Source of the DNA: Lactimicrobium massiliense
GTDB taxonomy: Bacteria; Bacillota_I; Bacilli_A; Erysipelotrichales; Erysipelotrichaceae
NCBI RefSeq assembly: GCF_900343155.1
Contig: NZ_OUNG01000006.1
Coordinates: forward strand, 1-64,000
Direction of reading: 5' to 3'
Length of the DNA: 64,000 nucleotides
Under the pieces are notes generated by a model that searched no databases, was not told where the DNA came from, and saw nothing but the letters and a program-made list of their open reading frames with translations. Positions 33,000 to 42,143 of the stretch are shown piece after piece (position 1 is the first letter of the stretch; each line of letters opens with the position of its first letter). A program made the translations under genes and the position numbers.

Positions 33000-34388
33000 A
33001 TGGAGTACGAAGAATTTCTGAAGAGGCTGAAAGATGATTTGCAGAATTATTACTCTGATGCAGGAATAACAGTTGACACTGCGGATGTTCAGAAGATGCA
33101 GGGAGAATCCTATCACGGTCTGCAATTTACAAGAGACGGAACCAATGTCGGCTTCAATATGGATATGCATAACTTCTTTGACGAGATGGAAAACGGAGTT
33201 CCTTACCATGATGTGATGCTGGATGTCAGAGATGCCGCATCCGAAGCTCTTGATCGTTCACTGTCCATGGGGATGGATATCGAAAAGCTATCGAATTACG
33301 AAGAGATGAAACACAGCCTTTCCATACAGATCGTTTCGACAGAACAGAATCAGGAAATGCTTTCCAGAGTACCGCATCAGGAAATGGCAGATATGTCCAT
33401 GGTATATCGCTTTGATCTTGGGGAGACATCCAACGGCAACGCAACCATTCTGGTAACCAACCAGATGCTGCAGAATTACGGGATCACAGCAGAACAGCTC
33501 CATGATGATGCCATGACCTTTGCCCCGCTGATGCATCCGGCATCGATCCGCAGCATGGAGAGTGTCCTCTTCGGTATTCCGGAAGAAGAGAGTATCGATC
33601 CGGACGGACCTCCGAAGCTCTATGTTGTGACGAATGAGAAGGCAGTAAATGGTGCCGGCGTCATCACGTATCCGGATTTCATGGACCAGGCTGCAGAGAA
33701 GATGGGCGGAAGCTTCTATCTCCTGCCGTCATCGATCCACGAAGTTCTGATCATGAAGGATACTCCTGACGTGGATGTTGATGGACTGGTAGATATGGTC
33801 AAAACAGTCAATGCCACACAGGTAGAACCGGAGGATCGCCTTACGGATAATGCCTATCACTACGATGCGAATGCACGGGTCTTTGAAACAGCTCACGGTT
33901 ATGAAGAACGTGTTGCGGCGGAACACACCGAACCGCAGAAGGCTGCTGAAACCATTGATGTGCTTCTTGTAGAACCGGGAAAATATCCGCAGCATATCCA
34001 GATCGGAACGGGACTGGAAGATCTGCAGAAAGCTGTCGGCGGTGATATCGAAGTGACTTATCCGTTTGAGTGCAACGTCGGGCTGATCTGCAATGAAGAA
34101 GGAAAGCTAAACGGGCTGGAATGGAACCGCGCACTCTACGATGACCATGGCAATATTTCGGATGTGATTGCTGGACCGTTCCTGATCGCAGGTCTCACGG
34201 AAGATGACTTCTGTTCTCTCACAGATCAGCAGCTCTCGGACTTCGAGGATAAATTCTATTCGCCGGAAGTCTTCATTCGACTTGGCCACAGCATTATGGC
34301 AGTTCAGGTACCGGAAGATGCAGTCCGTGAACGGGAAGAATCCTATAAGCCGAAAACAAAGCCGGCACCGGAGATCGATGACCGCTGA
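33000..34388 (+). CDS. DUF5688/DUF3846 fusion protein
   Basis: A 462-residue protein. Residues about 1-290 resemble DUF5688 (MEYEEFLKRLKDDLQNYY; MVYRFDLGETSNGNATILVT; EVLIMKD). The C-terminal part (about 318-430) resembles DUF3846 (YPQHIQIGTGLEDLQKAVGG, then NGLEWNRALYDDHGNISDVI). Both domains are carried by Bacillota conjugative elements and have no proven role. A GGAGG site precedes ATG 33000. Confidence 0.78.
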   Translation: MEYEEFLKRLKDDLQNYYSDAGITVDTADVQKMQGESYHGLQFTRDGTNVGFNMDMHNFFDEMENGVPYHDVMLDVRDAASEALDRSLSMGMDIEKLSNYEEMKHSLSIQIVSTEQNQEMLSRVPHQEMADMSMVYRFDLGETSNGNATILVTNQMLQNYGITAEQLHDDAMTFAPLMHPASIRSMESVLFGIPEEESIDPDGPPKLYVVTNEKAVNGAGVITYPDFMDQAAEKMGGSFYLLPSSIHEVLIMKDTPDVDVDGLVDMVKTVNATQVEPEDRLTDNAYHYDANARVFETAHGYEERVAAEHTEPQKAAETIDVLLVEPGKYPQHIQIGTGLEDLQKAVGGDIEVTYPFECNVGLICNEEGKLNGLEWNRALYDDHGNISDVIAGPFLIAGLTEDDFCSLTDQQLSDFEDKFYSPEVFIRLGHSIMAVQVPEDAVREREESYKPKTKPAPEIDDR

Positions 34389-34402
34389 GGGAGGTGAGGT
34401 GA

Positions 34403-34891
34403 TTGCAGGAAGAAATAGAAAACAGGACTGTGAATCTTGCCATTACGACTACGCGGCTTGGCGCCAGGGCGATCCTGAGCGGTCTGCGCATGTATCTGGC
34501 TCATCATAATCGGGTGAAGAGCATGAAACAGACAGCGAAGCCGGATCATATTCAGGGAAAGCAGACTGTAAAGGAACTGATCGGACAGAACCAGGGCGTT
34601 ACCAGTATTCCTCTGGACGATGTCCGGATCAAAGACTTCAGCCGGGCAGCACAGAAGTACGGCGTAGACTTCGCAGTCGTTAAGGATAAATCTGAGATTC
34701 CGGCAAAATATACGGTCTTCTTCAAAGCAAGGGATACTGATGCATTGACGGCTATCATGAAGGATCTGACAGCAAAACAGCTAAATAAGGAGAAGACGCC
34801 AAGTCTTCTGCAGCAGCTGCATAAGCTTGTTGAAAAGGCGGCGACAATACCGGCGAAGGTCCATCACCACGAACAGGAACACAGCCTATGA
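34403..34891 (+). CDS. PcfB-like protein (DUF3801)
   Basis: A 162-residue protein with the opening EEIENRTVNLAITTTRLGAR and the segment DDVRIKDFSRAAQKYGVDFA, as in PcfB/DUF3801 proteins, which pair with VirD4-type coupling proteins in relaxosome docking. It starts at TTG 34403 after GGGAGGTGA and overlaps virD4 by 4 nt. Confidence 0.8.
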   Translation: MQEEIENRTVNLAITTTRLGARAILSGLRMYLAHHNRVKSMKQTAKPDHIQGKQTVKELIGQNQGVTSIPLDDVRIKDFSRAAQKYGVDFAVVKDKSEIPAKYTVFFKARDTDALTAIMKDLTAKQLNKEKTPSLLQQLHKLVEKAATIPAKVHHHEQEHSL

Positions 34892-36699
34892 GCAATAAGA
34901 CAAAGAAGGCGTTGATCCTGAATCTTCCCTATGTGATTGCAGGTTTGCTTGCAACGAATTTTGGAGAAGCATGGAGACTGGCGGAAGGGGCGAATGCATC
35001 AGAGAAAGTCCTGAGCCTGATGACAACACTGCAGACGGCATTCTCGAATCCGCTTCCGAGCTTTGCCCTATTTGATCTTCTGATCGGTGCTTTGTGTGCC
35101 GCAGCATTCCGGCTGGCGGTCTATCTCAAAGGGAAGAATGCGAAGAAGTACAGGCATAACACGGAATACGGATCTGCCAGGTGGGGAACTCAGAAGGATA
35201 TTGAACCGTTTGAAGATCCGGTTTTTCAGAACAACATTATTCTGACAAAGACAGAGCGCCTCATGATGTCCAACCGGCCGAAGAATCCCGGCAACGCCAG
35301 GAATAAGAACTGCCTGATCATCGGCGGATCCGGTTCCGGTAAGACAAGATTCTGGCTGAAACCTAACCTTCTTCAGATGCATTCTTCCTATGTCGTCACT
35401 GATCCGAAGGGATCTGTTCTGACAGAATGCGGCAATGCCCTGAAAAGAGGCGCTCCGAAGCTGGATGACAAGGGGAAACCGATTAGAGATAAGCAGGGGA
35501 AGATCGTCTACGAACCATACCGGATCAAGGTCTTCAATACCATCAATTTCAGGAAATCGATGCGATATAATCCCTTTGCTTATATTCACTCGGAAAAAGA
35601 TATTCTGAAGATGGTTACGGCTCTGATCGCAAATACTAAGGGAGACGGGAAGGAAGGTGATGAATTCTGGACCAAGTCGGAAACACTTCTCTATTGTGCC
35701 TTGATCGGATATATCCATTATGAGGCTCCAAAGGAAGAACAGAACTTTGCGACACTGCTGGAGATGCTGAATTCCATGGAAGTTCGGGAGGACGATGAGG
35801 ACTACATGAATCCAGTCGATATCCTCTTTGCCAATCTGAAAAAGAAGAACCCGAATCATTTCGCGGTGAGGCAGTACAGCAAGTTTAAGCTCGCTGCCGG
35901 CAAGACCCTGAAGTCGATCCTTGTAAGTTGCGGTGCCAGGCTGGCTCCCTTTGATATCCAGGAGGTCCGGGACATCACAATGTACGATGAACTGGAGTTG
36001 GATACGTTGGGGGATCGGAAGACAGCGCTGTTTCTCATCATGTCGGATACGGATACTACCTTTAATTTCCTGATTGCAATGATCTATACGCAGATGTTCA
36101 ACCTTCTGTGTGAGAAGGCGGATGATGTTTATGGCGGAAGGCTTCCGGTCCATGTCCGGTGCCTGATTGATGAGGCAGCGAATATCGGTCAGATCCCTAA
36201 TCTGGAAAAGTTGGTTGCGACGATCCGAAGTCGTGAGATCTCCGCCTGCCTCTTCCTGCAGGCGCAGTCACAGCTGAAAGCGATCTACAAGGACAATGCG
36301 GATACGATCATAGGAAATATGGACAGTAGGATCTTCCTCGGCGGTACCGAACCGACGACATTGAAGGAGCTGAATCAGTCGCTCGGCAAGGAGACGATCG
36401 ACATGTACAACACTGGAGAGAGCCGGGGACGAGAAGAATCGCATTCCCTGAATTACCAGAAGCTAGGTCATGATCTTCTGTCTGTCGATGAGCTGGCAGT
36501 ACTGGAAGGAAACAAGTGCATCCTGCAGCTGCGTGGTGTGCGGCCGTTCCTGTCAGATAAATATGACCTGACACAGCATCCCAATTACAAGCTGACTGGA
36601 GATTATGATAAGAAGCAGATGTTTGATATTGAGAAGTATCTGAAACATGGCTTAAAATTGCATCCGAATGATCAGTATAATGTGGTAAATGTTGGATGA
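34888..36699 (+). CDS. VirD4-like type IV coupling protein
   Basis: A 603-residue coupling ATPase with two N-terminal membrane segments. The Walker A motif GGSGSGKT is at about residues 146-153, Walker B is VRCLIDEAANIGQIPNLEKL, and the ARSREIS-like segment follows. It delivers the relaxase-DNA complex to the mating pore. Its overlap with pcfB and the following Maff2-VirB6-PrgI-VirB4 genes define a Tn1549-like transfer module. Confidence 0.9.
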   Translation: MSNKTKKALILNLPYVIAGLLATNFGEAWRLAEGANASEKVLSLMTTLQTAFSNPLPSFALFDLLIGALCAAAFRLAVYLKGKNAKKYRHNTEYGSARWGTQKDIEPFEDPVFQNNIILTKTERLMMSNRPKNPGNARNKNCLIIGGSGSGKTRFWLKPNLLQMHSSYVVTDPKGSVLTECGNALKRGAPKLDDKGKPIRDKQGKIVYEPYRIKVFNTINFRKSMRYNPFAYIHSEKDILKMVTALIANTKGDGKEGDEFWTKSETLLYCALIGYIHYEAPKEEQNFATLLEMLNSMEVREDDEDYMNPVDILFANLKKKNPNHFAVRQYSKFKLAAGKTLKSILVSCGARLAPFDIQEVRDITMYDELELDTLGDRKTALFLIMSDTDTTFNFLIAMIYTQMFNLLCEKADDVYGGRLPVHVRCLIDEAANIGQIPNLEKLVATIRSREISACLFLQAQSQLKAIYKDNADTIIGNMDSRIFLGGTEPTTLKELNQSLGKETIDMYNTGESRGREESHSLNYQKLGHDLLSVDELAVLEGNKCILQLRGVRPFLSDKYDLTQHPNYKLTGDYDKKQMFDIEKYLKHGLKLHPNDQYNVVNVG

Positions 36700-36800
36700 C
36701 ATTCTAGAGTTTGCATGATAATCTTTACCTAGAAATCAACAACTTAGAATCGGCAGATCATTTGGATTGTTACAGCTGAAAGTACTTAGGGAGCGTTGGT

Positions 36801-37460
36801 ATGTCGAAATGGGAAGAAGTAACAATTAAATGTCCGAATTGCGGAAAAGTAAGCAAGTTTAAGCTGTGGGACAGTATTAATACAACCCTTGATCCGGAAA
36901 TGAAGCAAAAGGTGCGTGACGGATCTGCCTTTAGCTTTACTTGCCCACATTGTGGTTACCAGACATATATTTATCGTCGCTTCCTTTATCATCAGATGGA
37001 AGATAAGGTACTAATTCAATACTGCGAAACTGATAAAGAAGAAACTGAATTTATTCAGTTTTTCAATCAGAATAATCCGGATTTTCCAACAAATTTCAAG
37101 GCAGAAGGATATTGGATAAGAATTGTCAGATCTATGAATGATCTGAGAGAAAAGCTATTTATCCTTGATGAAGGATTGGATGATCGAGTTATTGAAATAT
37201 GTAAGTTGTTTGTTTTAAGTGAGGTTTATAAGAAATATCCAGATCTTAATGTCAAAGAGGATATGTTCGTCCCGGGAAATAATGGTGAAAAATACATTCA
37301 GATTATTTATGCCGAGGAAATCGGAAAGATCTCAACATTGATGGCTATCATTCCGGATGACTTATACGAAATGGTAAAGAGTAATATTGTTGATACAATA
37401 AATGATGACAGTTTCACTGTGGATCAAAACTGGGCCGAAGCAATTCTTCAGAATCAATAG
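36801..37460 (+). CDS. CpXC-domain protein (cargo)
   Basis: A 219-residue protein with two CPxCG knuckles in the first 55 residues (IKCPNCGKVSKFKLWD; FTCPHCGYQTYIYRRF), the CpXC domain. The rest is acidic and unassigned (LFILDEGLDDRVIEICKLF). It lies between virD4 and the next transfer gene, a place where the backbone normally continues directly. Its sequence is more AT-rich than the neighbours and it has its own terminator, so it is probably an inserted cargo gene of unknown function. Confidence 0.8.
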   Translation: MSKWEEVTIKCPNCGKVSKFKLWDSINTTLDPEMKQKVRDGSAFSFTCPHCGYQTYIYRRFLYHQMEDKVLIQYCETDKEETEFIQFFNQNNPDFPTNFKAEGYWIRIVRSMNDLREKLFILDEGLDDRVIEICKLFVLSEVYKKYPDLNVKEDMFVPGNNGEKYIQIIYAEEIGKISTLMAIIPDDLYEMVKSNIVDTINDDSFTVDQNWAEAILQNQ

Positions 37461-37500
37461 TAATTTAACGCATCGATAACAATTGAATTTGTTTTTATAC

Positions 37501-37537
37501 AGATCTCGAACTAACAAACGGTTCGGGATCTTTTTTG
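37501..37537 (+). terminator. Rho-independent terminator after the CpXC gene
   Basis: AGATCTCGAAC (37501-37511) pairs with GTTCGGGATCT (37521-37531, one wobble), followed by a run of T. Confidence 0.78.
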
Positions 37538-37643
37538 CCTTAAAGGGAGGTGATGCATATCGAGAAATGACGCTTCGAATACCAGGAATGTGACATACGG
37601 CTTTGAATCAGACATTTCATGAAATCAGAAAGGATGAAAAACA

Positions 37644-38000
37644 ATGAGCGAAGGTGTTATTACGATCAAATTTGCAAGAGGTCTTCTGGGTGATGAGTTT
37701 ACTGCCAGGAACGGCAATGAACTGGTCCGGGTAAAGATCCCGAATGAGGATCCGGAGGACCGTTCTCCATGGGCAAGCTTCGTGGTGCCGGCCGGTTCTG
37801 TCTATGACAGTCAGAACGGCAAGGCAGTGTGTGTAGATCTTCCGGTGGATGGCCAGACCACAGTCACGAAATCTCACAGAACCGGTACGGGACCGGATGG
37901 AAGAAGTCTGTGGGAGAATACCCGTACCACCGTCAGTAACCATCAGCTGAAGGAGATGGTGGAATTCTACAGAAAGAAGCCCAGAGAAAACGCAAGATGA
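37644..38000 (+). CDS. Small element protein, possibly SSB-like
   Basis: A 118-residue protein predicted mostly strand-forming (ITIKFARGLLGDEFTARNGN, then ELVRVKIPNEDPEDRSPWAS). The VSNHQLKEMVEFYR ending is constant in conjugative elements of this type. An OB-fold, ssDNA-binding-like role is possible but not shown. AGAAAGGATG precedes the ATG. The sequence from 37538 to 37643 holds only leader sequence. Confidence 0.6.
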   Translation: MSEGVITIKFARGLLGDEFTARNGNELVRVKIPNEDPEDRSPWASFVVPAGSVYDSQNGKAVCVDLPVDGQTTVTKSHRTGTGPDGRSLWENTRTTVSNHQLKEMVEFYRKKPRENAR

Positions 38001-38235
38001 AGAACAGTACAACAGAATATTTCATGTAGAAGCAGTCGGATCAGAAAAGGTTCGGCTGCATTTTTTGTTTCCGGGCAGAAATAGCTGCCCATCAAGTTTG
38101 TCCTCAGTTCCAGCAACAGTACCGGTCACCGGACAAAACCAACAGAATGATAAGAGGTCCAAGAGACACCGGCAGAGCTGGAATTCAGGAATATATTTTA
38201 TGGCCGCAGGAGACGGCAAAAGGAGGAAAACGAAT

Positions 38236-38448
38236 ATGGCATTTTTCACCAGCGCAGTAGGAGTACTGCAGACACTTGTTATCGCACTCGGGGCAGGTCT
38301 TGGTATCTGGGGTGCAGTCAACCTTATGGAAGGGTATGGCAACGACAACCCTGGCGCCAAGTCCCAGGGCATGAAGCAGCTGATGGCCGGCGGAGGTGTC
38401 GCGCTGATCGGCACTACCCTGGTACCGCTTCTCGCAGGACTGTTCTGA
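38236..38448 (+). CDS. Maff2-family small membrane protein
   Basis: A 70-residue protein with two hydrophobic segments (LQTLVIALGAGLGIWGAVNL; LMAGGGVALIGTTLVPLLAG) and a short polar loop, as in Maff2 family mobile-element proteins. Position before VirB6 suggests a VirB2/TrbC-like pilin or pore component (inference). ATG 38236 follows AGGAGGAAA; the longer in-frame extension upstream is not coding-like. Confidence 0.82.
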   Translation: MAFFTSAVGVLQTLVIALGAGLGIWGAVNLMEGYGNDNPGAKSQGMKQLMAGGGVALIGTTLVPLLAGLF

Positions 38449-38467
38449 TCGGGAGGTGATCTTCTAA

Positions 38468-39334
38468 GTGGACACGATCTTTCAGCAAATCACGGATTGG
38501 CTGAAAGAAATGCTCGTGGGCGGAATTATGAGCAGCCTGACCGGCATCTTCGATGCTGTGAACCAGCAGGTCGGAGATGCCGCGGCACAGGTTGGGACGA
38601 CCCCGGCGAGTTTCTCGCCGGGTGTCTTTTCCTTAATCAGAGGAGTATCCGAATCAGTGATCGTGCCGATCGCCGGCATTATCCTGACGTTCATTGCCTG
38701 CTACGAGCTGATTCAGCTGATCATCGAACACAACAATCTGGCCAATTTCGAGACATGGATCTTCTTCAAATGGATCTTCAAGACGTTTGTGGCAGTCATG
38801 CTCATTACCAACTGCTTTACGATCACAATGGCAGTCTTTGATGTATCGCAGCATGTCATTTCATCCGCCGGAGGAATCATCAGCGGCAGTACGGCGGTAG
38901 ACAGCACCGCGCTGGAAGGCATGCAGGACACGCTGGAAGCCATGGAAATCGGTCCGCTTCTAGGCGTCTATCTGCAGACGTTCCTGCTGAACTTCGGCAT
39001 GCGGATCATGTCTCTGATCATCTTCATCATTATCTACGGGCGCATGATTGAGATCTATCTCATGACAAGTCTGGCACCGATCCCATTCTCAACATTCGGT
39101 AGCAGGGAACAGAGCCAGATCGGACAGAACTATCTGCGATCGTTATTTGCTCTGGGGTTCCAAGGGTTTCTGATCATGATCTGTGTCGGCATCTATGCGG
39201 TGCTGATCCAGGGAATCTCATTCTCAAGCGACATCGTGGCATCTATCTGGGGAGTCATGGGCTATACCGTATTGCTTTGCTTCACGTTGTTCAAAACCGG
39301 AAGCCTGGCGAAATCGGTGTTCAACGCGCATTAA
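38468..39334 (+). CDS. VirB6/TrbL-like conjugation channel protein
   Basis: A 288-residue polytopic membrane protein with about six hydrophobic segments, for example VIVPIAGIILTFIACYELIQ and IMSLIIFIIIYGRMIEIYLM. Short hydrophilic N-terminus. It matches the VirB6-like component of Gram-positive type IV secretion. GTG 38468 is used after GGGAGGTGA. It lies 6 nt before the PrgI gene. Confidence 0.83.
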   Translation: MDTIFQQITDWLKEMLVGGIMSSLTGIFDAVNQQVGDAAAQVGTTPASFSPGVFSLIRGVSESVIVPIAGIILTFIACYELIQLIIEHNNLANFETWIFFKWIFKTFVAVMLITNCFTITMAVFDVSQHVISSAGGIISGSTAVDSTALEGMQDTLEAMEIGPLLGVYLQTFLLNFGMRIMSLIIFIIIYGRMIEIYLMTSLAPIPFSTFGSREQSQIGQNYLRSLFALGFQGFLIMICVGIYAVLIQGISFSSDIVASIWGVMGYTVLLCFTLFKTGSLAKSVFNAH

Positions 39335-39346
39335 GGAGGAATGAAC

Positions 39347-39772
39347 TTGTCAGCCTATATTTCAGTACCAAGAGACCTGACCAAGGTCAAATCCAAGATC
39401 TTTTTCAACCTGACGAAGCGGCAGCTGATCTGTTTTTCCATCGCCGCGGCGATCGGCGTTCCGGCATACTTCCTGCTTCGAAAGACCGGGAACATGAGCT
39501 TTGCGGCCATGTGCATGATCCTCATCATGCTGCCGTTCTTTTTCCTGGCTATGTATGAGCGGGACGGGATGCCGCTGGAGGTCATCCTGCAGCATTTCAT
39601 CGAAGCTAAGTTCGTCAGGCCCAAAGACAGACCGTATCAGACAGATAACTACTACGCAGCCCTGCAGCGCATGGCAGAGGCGGAACAGGAGGTGAACGCA
39701 ATTGTTCTTCATGCAGAAGCGAAAAAGAGAAAAGGCAGCCGTAAAGCTGCCCGACAGCCTCAGCAGAAGTGA
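39347..39772 (+). CDS. PrgI/VirB3-like protein
   Basis: A 141-residue PrgI family protein: SAYISVPRDLTKVKSKIFFN, two membrane segments (ICFSIAAAIGVPAYFLL; MCMILIMLPFFFLAMY), then the conserved VILQHFIEAKFVRPKDRPYQ. TTG 39347 is preferred because AAGGAGGA (39333-39340) directly abuts the ATG at 39341, too close to serve it. The 3' end overlaps virB4 by 71 nt. Confidence 0.83.
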   Translation: MSAYISVPRDLTKVKSKIFFNLTKRQLICFSIAAAIGVPAYFLLRKTGNMSFAAMCMILIMLPFFFLAMYERDGMPLEVILQHFIEAKFVRPKDRPYQTDNYYAALQRMAEAEQEVNAIVLHAEAKKRKGSRKAARQPQQK

Positions 39773-42143
39773 AAGGAAACAGATCGAACAGATAGCTGTC
39801 CGTGCGAAGAGAGATGACGGCGTGCCGCGTACCGCGCAGCAGACCATTCCGATCGACCGGATGTTTCAGGACGGCATCTGCCGGTGCGGGCAGAACTACT
39901 ACACAAAGACCATACAGTTTCAGGACATCAATTATCAGCTGGCCCAGCAGGAAGACAAAACCGCCATCTTTGAAGAATGGTGTTCCTTCCTGAATTTCTT
40001 CGACAGCTCCGTGCATTTCCAGCTTTCCTTCATGAATATGGCGACGGACGCGGCAAGCTTTGAGAAAAGCATCCGGATTCCTCTGAAGAAAGACGGATTC
40101 GATGATGTCCGGGAAGAGTATTCCAGAATGCTGCGGACCCAGCTGGCACAGGGCAATAACGGCCTGACCAAAACAAAGTATCTGACCTTTGGCATCGAGG
40201 CAGAGTCCATGAAACAGGCAAAACCGCGTCTGATCCATATCCAGACGGATCTGCTCAACAACTTCCGCCGGCTTGGTGTGACGGCAAATGTTTTGGATGG
40301 AAAGGAACGCCTGAAGGTCATGCATGACATGTTTCATATGGGAGATAAGGACCGCTTCGCATTCGAATGGAAATGGCTCGTTGAGTCCGGGCTTTCAATC
40401 AAAGACTTCATCGCGCCGACGTCCTTCTCATTCCCGGGCGGCAGGACATTCCACATGGGGCCGCTCTACGGAGCGATGTCCTATCTCTCCATCACAGCAT
40501 CGGATCTTTCCGATCAGCTGCTGAAGGATCTTCTCGACATGGAATCCAGTCAGGTTATATCCATGCATATCCGCTCGGTGGACCAGAATGAAGCAATCAA
40601 GACGGTCAAGCATACGATCACGGAACTGGACCGTTCCAAGATCGAGGAACAGAAGAAGGCAGTGCGTTCCGGCTATGACATGGACATCATCCCATCAGAT
40701 CTTGCGACCTACGGCAAAGACGCAAAGGCTTTGCTGCAGGAGCTGCAGAGCCAGAACGAGCGCATGTTCCTACTCACTTTTCTGATCATGAATACCGGGA
40801 TGTCAAAGCAGGAGCTGGACAATAACATTTTCCAGGCATCGTCCATTGCGCAAAAACACAACTGCAATCTGCGCCGGCTGGATTTCCAGCAGGAACAGGC
40901 ATTGATGAGTTCCCTTCCGCTGGCGATGAATCAGATCGAGATCGAGCGGGGCATGACGACCAGCTCCACGGCGATCTTCGTTCCCTTTACCACACAGGAG
41001 CTCTTCCAGGATGGCAAGGAATCCCTGTATTACGGGTTGAATGCCCTGTCCAACAATCTGATCATGGTCGACCGCAAGATGCTGAAGAATCCCAATGGTC
41101 TGATCCTTGGCACACCGGGATCCGGCAAGTCATTCAGCGCCAAGCGCGAGATCACCAATGCTTTTCTGGTAACGGATGATGACATCATCATCTGCGATCC
41201 GGAAGCAGAATATTCCCCGCTGGTCAACCGTCTGAAGGGACAGGTCATCAAGATCAGTCCTTCCAGCAGTCAGTACATCAATCCCATGGATATCAACAGC
41301 AATTACTCAGAAGAGGATAATCCGCTGGCACTCAAAGCGGACTTCATTCTGTCTCTCTGCGAACTGATCGTAGGCGGTAAGGAAGGTCTGCAGCCGGTGG
41401 AGAAGACGGTCATCGACCGCTGTGTCCATCAGGTCTATCAGAAGTATTTCGATGATCCGTCACCGGAGAATATGCCGGTGCTGGAGGATCTGTATGATGT
41501 TCTGCTCCGGCAGGAAGAAAAAGAAGCGAAGCATGTAGCGACGGCACTGGAAATCTATGTCAAAGGTTCTCTGAATCTCTTCAATCATCGTACTAATGTC
41601 GATATCAATAACCGCCTGGTCTGCTACGACATCAAGGAACTGGGCAAGCAGCTGAAGAAGCTGGGCATGCTCATCGTGCAGGATCAGGTATGGGGCAGAG
41701 TCACCGCCAACCGGGAAGCAGGAAAGGCAACCCGGTACTACATGGATGAGTTCCATCTGCTGCTCAAGGAGGACCAGACAGCCAGCTATTCCGTAGAGAT
41801 CTGGAAGAGATTCCGCAAGTGGGGCGGTATTCCGACCGGCATTACGCAGAACGTTAAAGACCTGCTTTCCAGCCGGGAAGTCGAGAACATCTTCGAAAAT
41901 TCCGATTTCATCTACATGCTCAACCAGGCGCAGGGCGACCGGCAGATTCTGGCAAAGCAGCTGAATATCTCACCGCACCAGTTGTCTTATGTCACGCACT
42001 CCGGAGAAGGTGAAGGACTGTTGTTCTACGGAAACGTCATCCTGCCGTTTGTCGATCACTTCCCGCAGGATCTGGAGCTGTACCGGATCATGACAACCAA
42101 GCCGAATGAAATGGAAAAGGAAGGTGATGCTATTGCCGGATAA
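39702..42143 (+). CDS. VirB4-like conjugation ATPase
   Basis: An 813-residue VirB4/TraE ATPase. Walker A GTPGSGKSFSAKRE at about residues 470-483, Walker B TRYYMDEFHLLLKE, then WGGIPTGITQNVKDLL. It energises the mating pore. It begins at TTG 39702 after GGAGGTGA within the PrgI gene, and ends overlapping the start of the P60 gene. Confidence 0.9.
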   Translation: MFFMQKRKREKAAVKLPDSLSRSERKQIEQIAVRAKRDDGVPRTAQQTIPIDRMFQDGICRCGQNYYTKTIQFQDINYQLAQQEDKTAIFEEWCSFLNFFDSSVHFQLSFMNMATDAASFEKSIRIPLKKDGFDDVREEYSRMLRTQLAQGNNGLTKTKYLTFGIEAESMKQAKPRLIHIQTDLLNNFRRLGVTANVLDGKERLKVMHDMFHMGDKDRFAFEWKWLVESGLSIKDFIAPTSFSFPGGRTFHMGPLYGAMSYLSITASDLSDQLLKDLLDMESSQVISMHIRSVDQNEAIKTVKHTITELDRSKIEEQKKAVRSGYDMDIIPSDLATYGKDAKALLQELQSQNERMFLLTFLIMNTGMSKQELDNNIFQASSIAQKHNCNLRRLDFQQEQALMSSLPLAMNQIEIERGMTTSSTAIFVPFTTQELFQDGKESLYYGLNALSNNLIMVDRKMLKNPNGLILGTPGSGKSFSAKREITNAFLVTDDDIIICDPEAEYSPLVNRLKGQVIKISPSSSQYINPMDINSNYSEEDNPLALKADFILSLCELIVGGKEGLQPVEKTVIDRCVHQVYQKYFDDPSPENMPVLEDLYDVLLRQEEKEAKHVATALEIYVKGSLNLFNHRTNVDINNRLVCYDIKELGKQLKKLGMLIVQDQVWGRVTANREAGKATRYYMDEFHLLLKEDQTASYSVEIWKRFRKWGGIPTGITQNVKDLLSSREVENIFENSDFIYMLNQAQGDRQILAKQLNISPHQLSYVTHSGEGEGLLFYGNVILPFVDHFPQDLELYRIMTTKPNEMEKEGDAIAG

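Noticed and set aside
35068-36153. Long minus-strand open frame inside virD4
   Set aside because: Antisense to an intact coupling-protein gene, no family signature.
38065-38235. 57-codon upstream extension of the Maff2 gene
   Set aside because: Low-complexity, not membrane-like, while AGGAGGAAA lies just before ATG 38236 and the 70-residue length matches the family.
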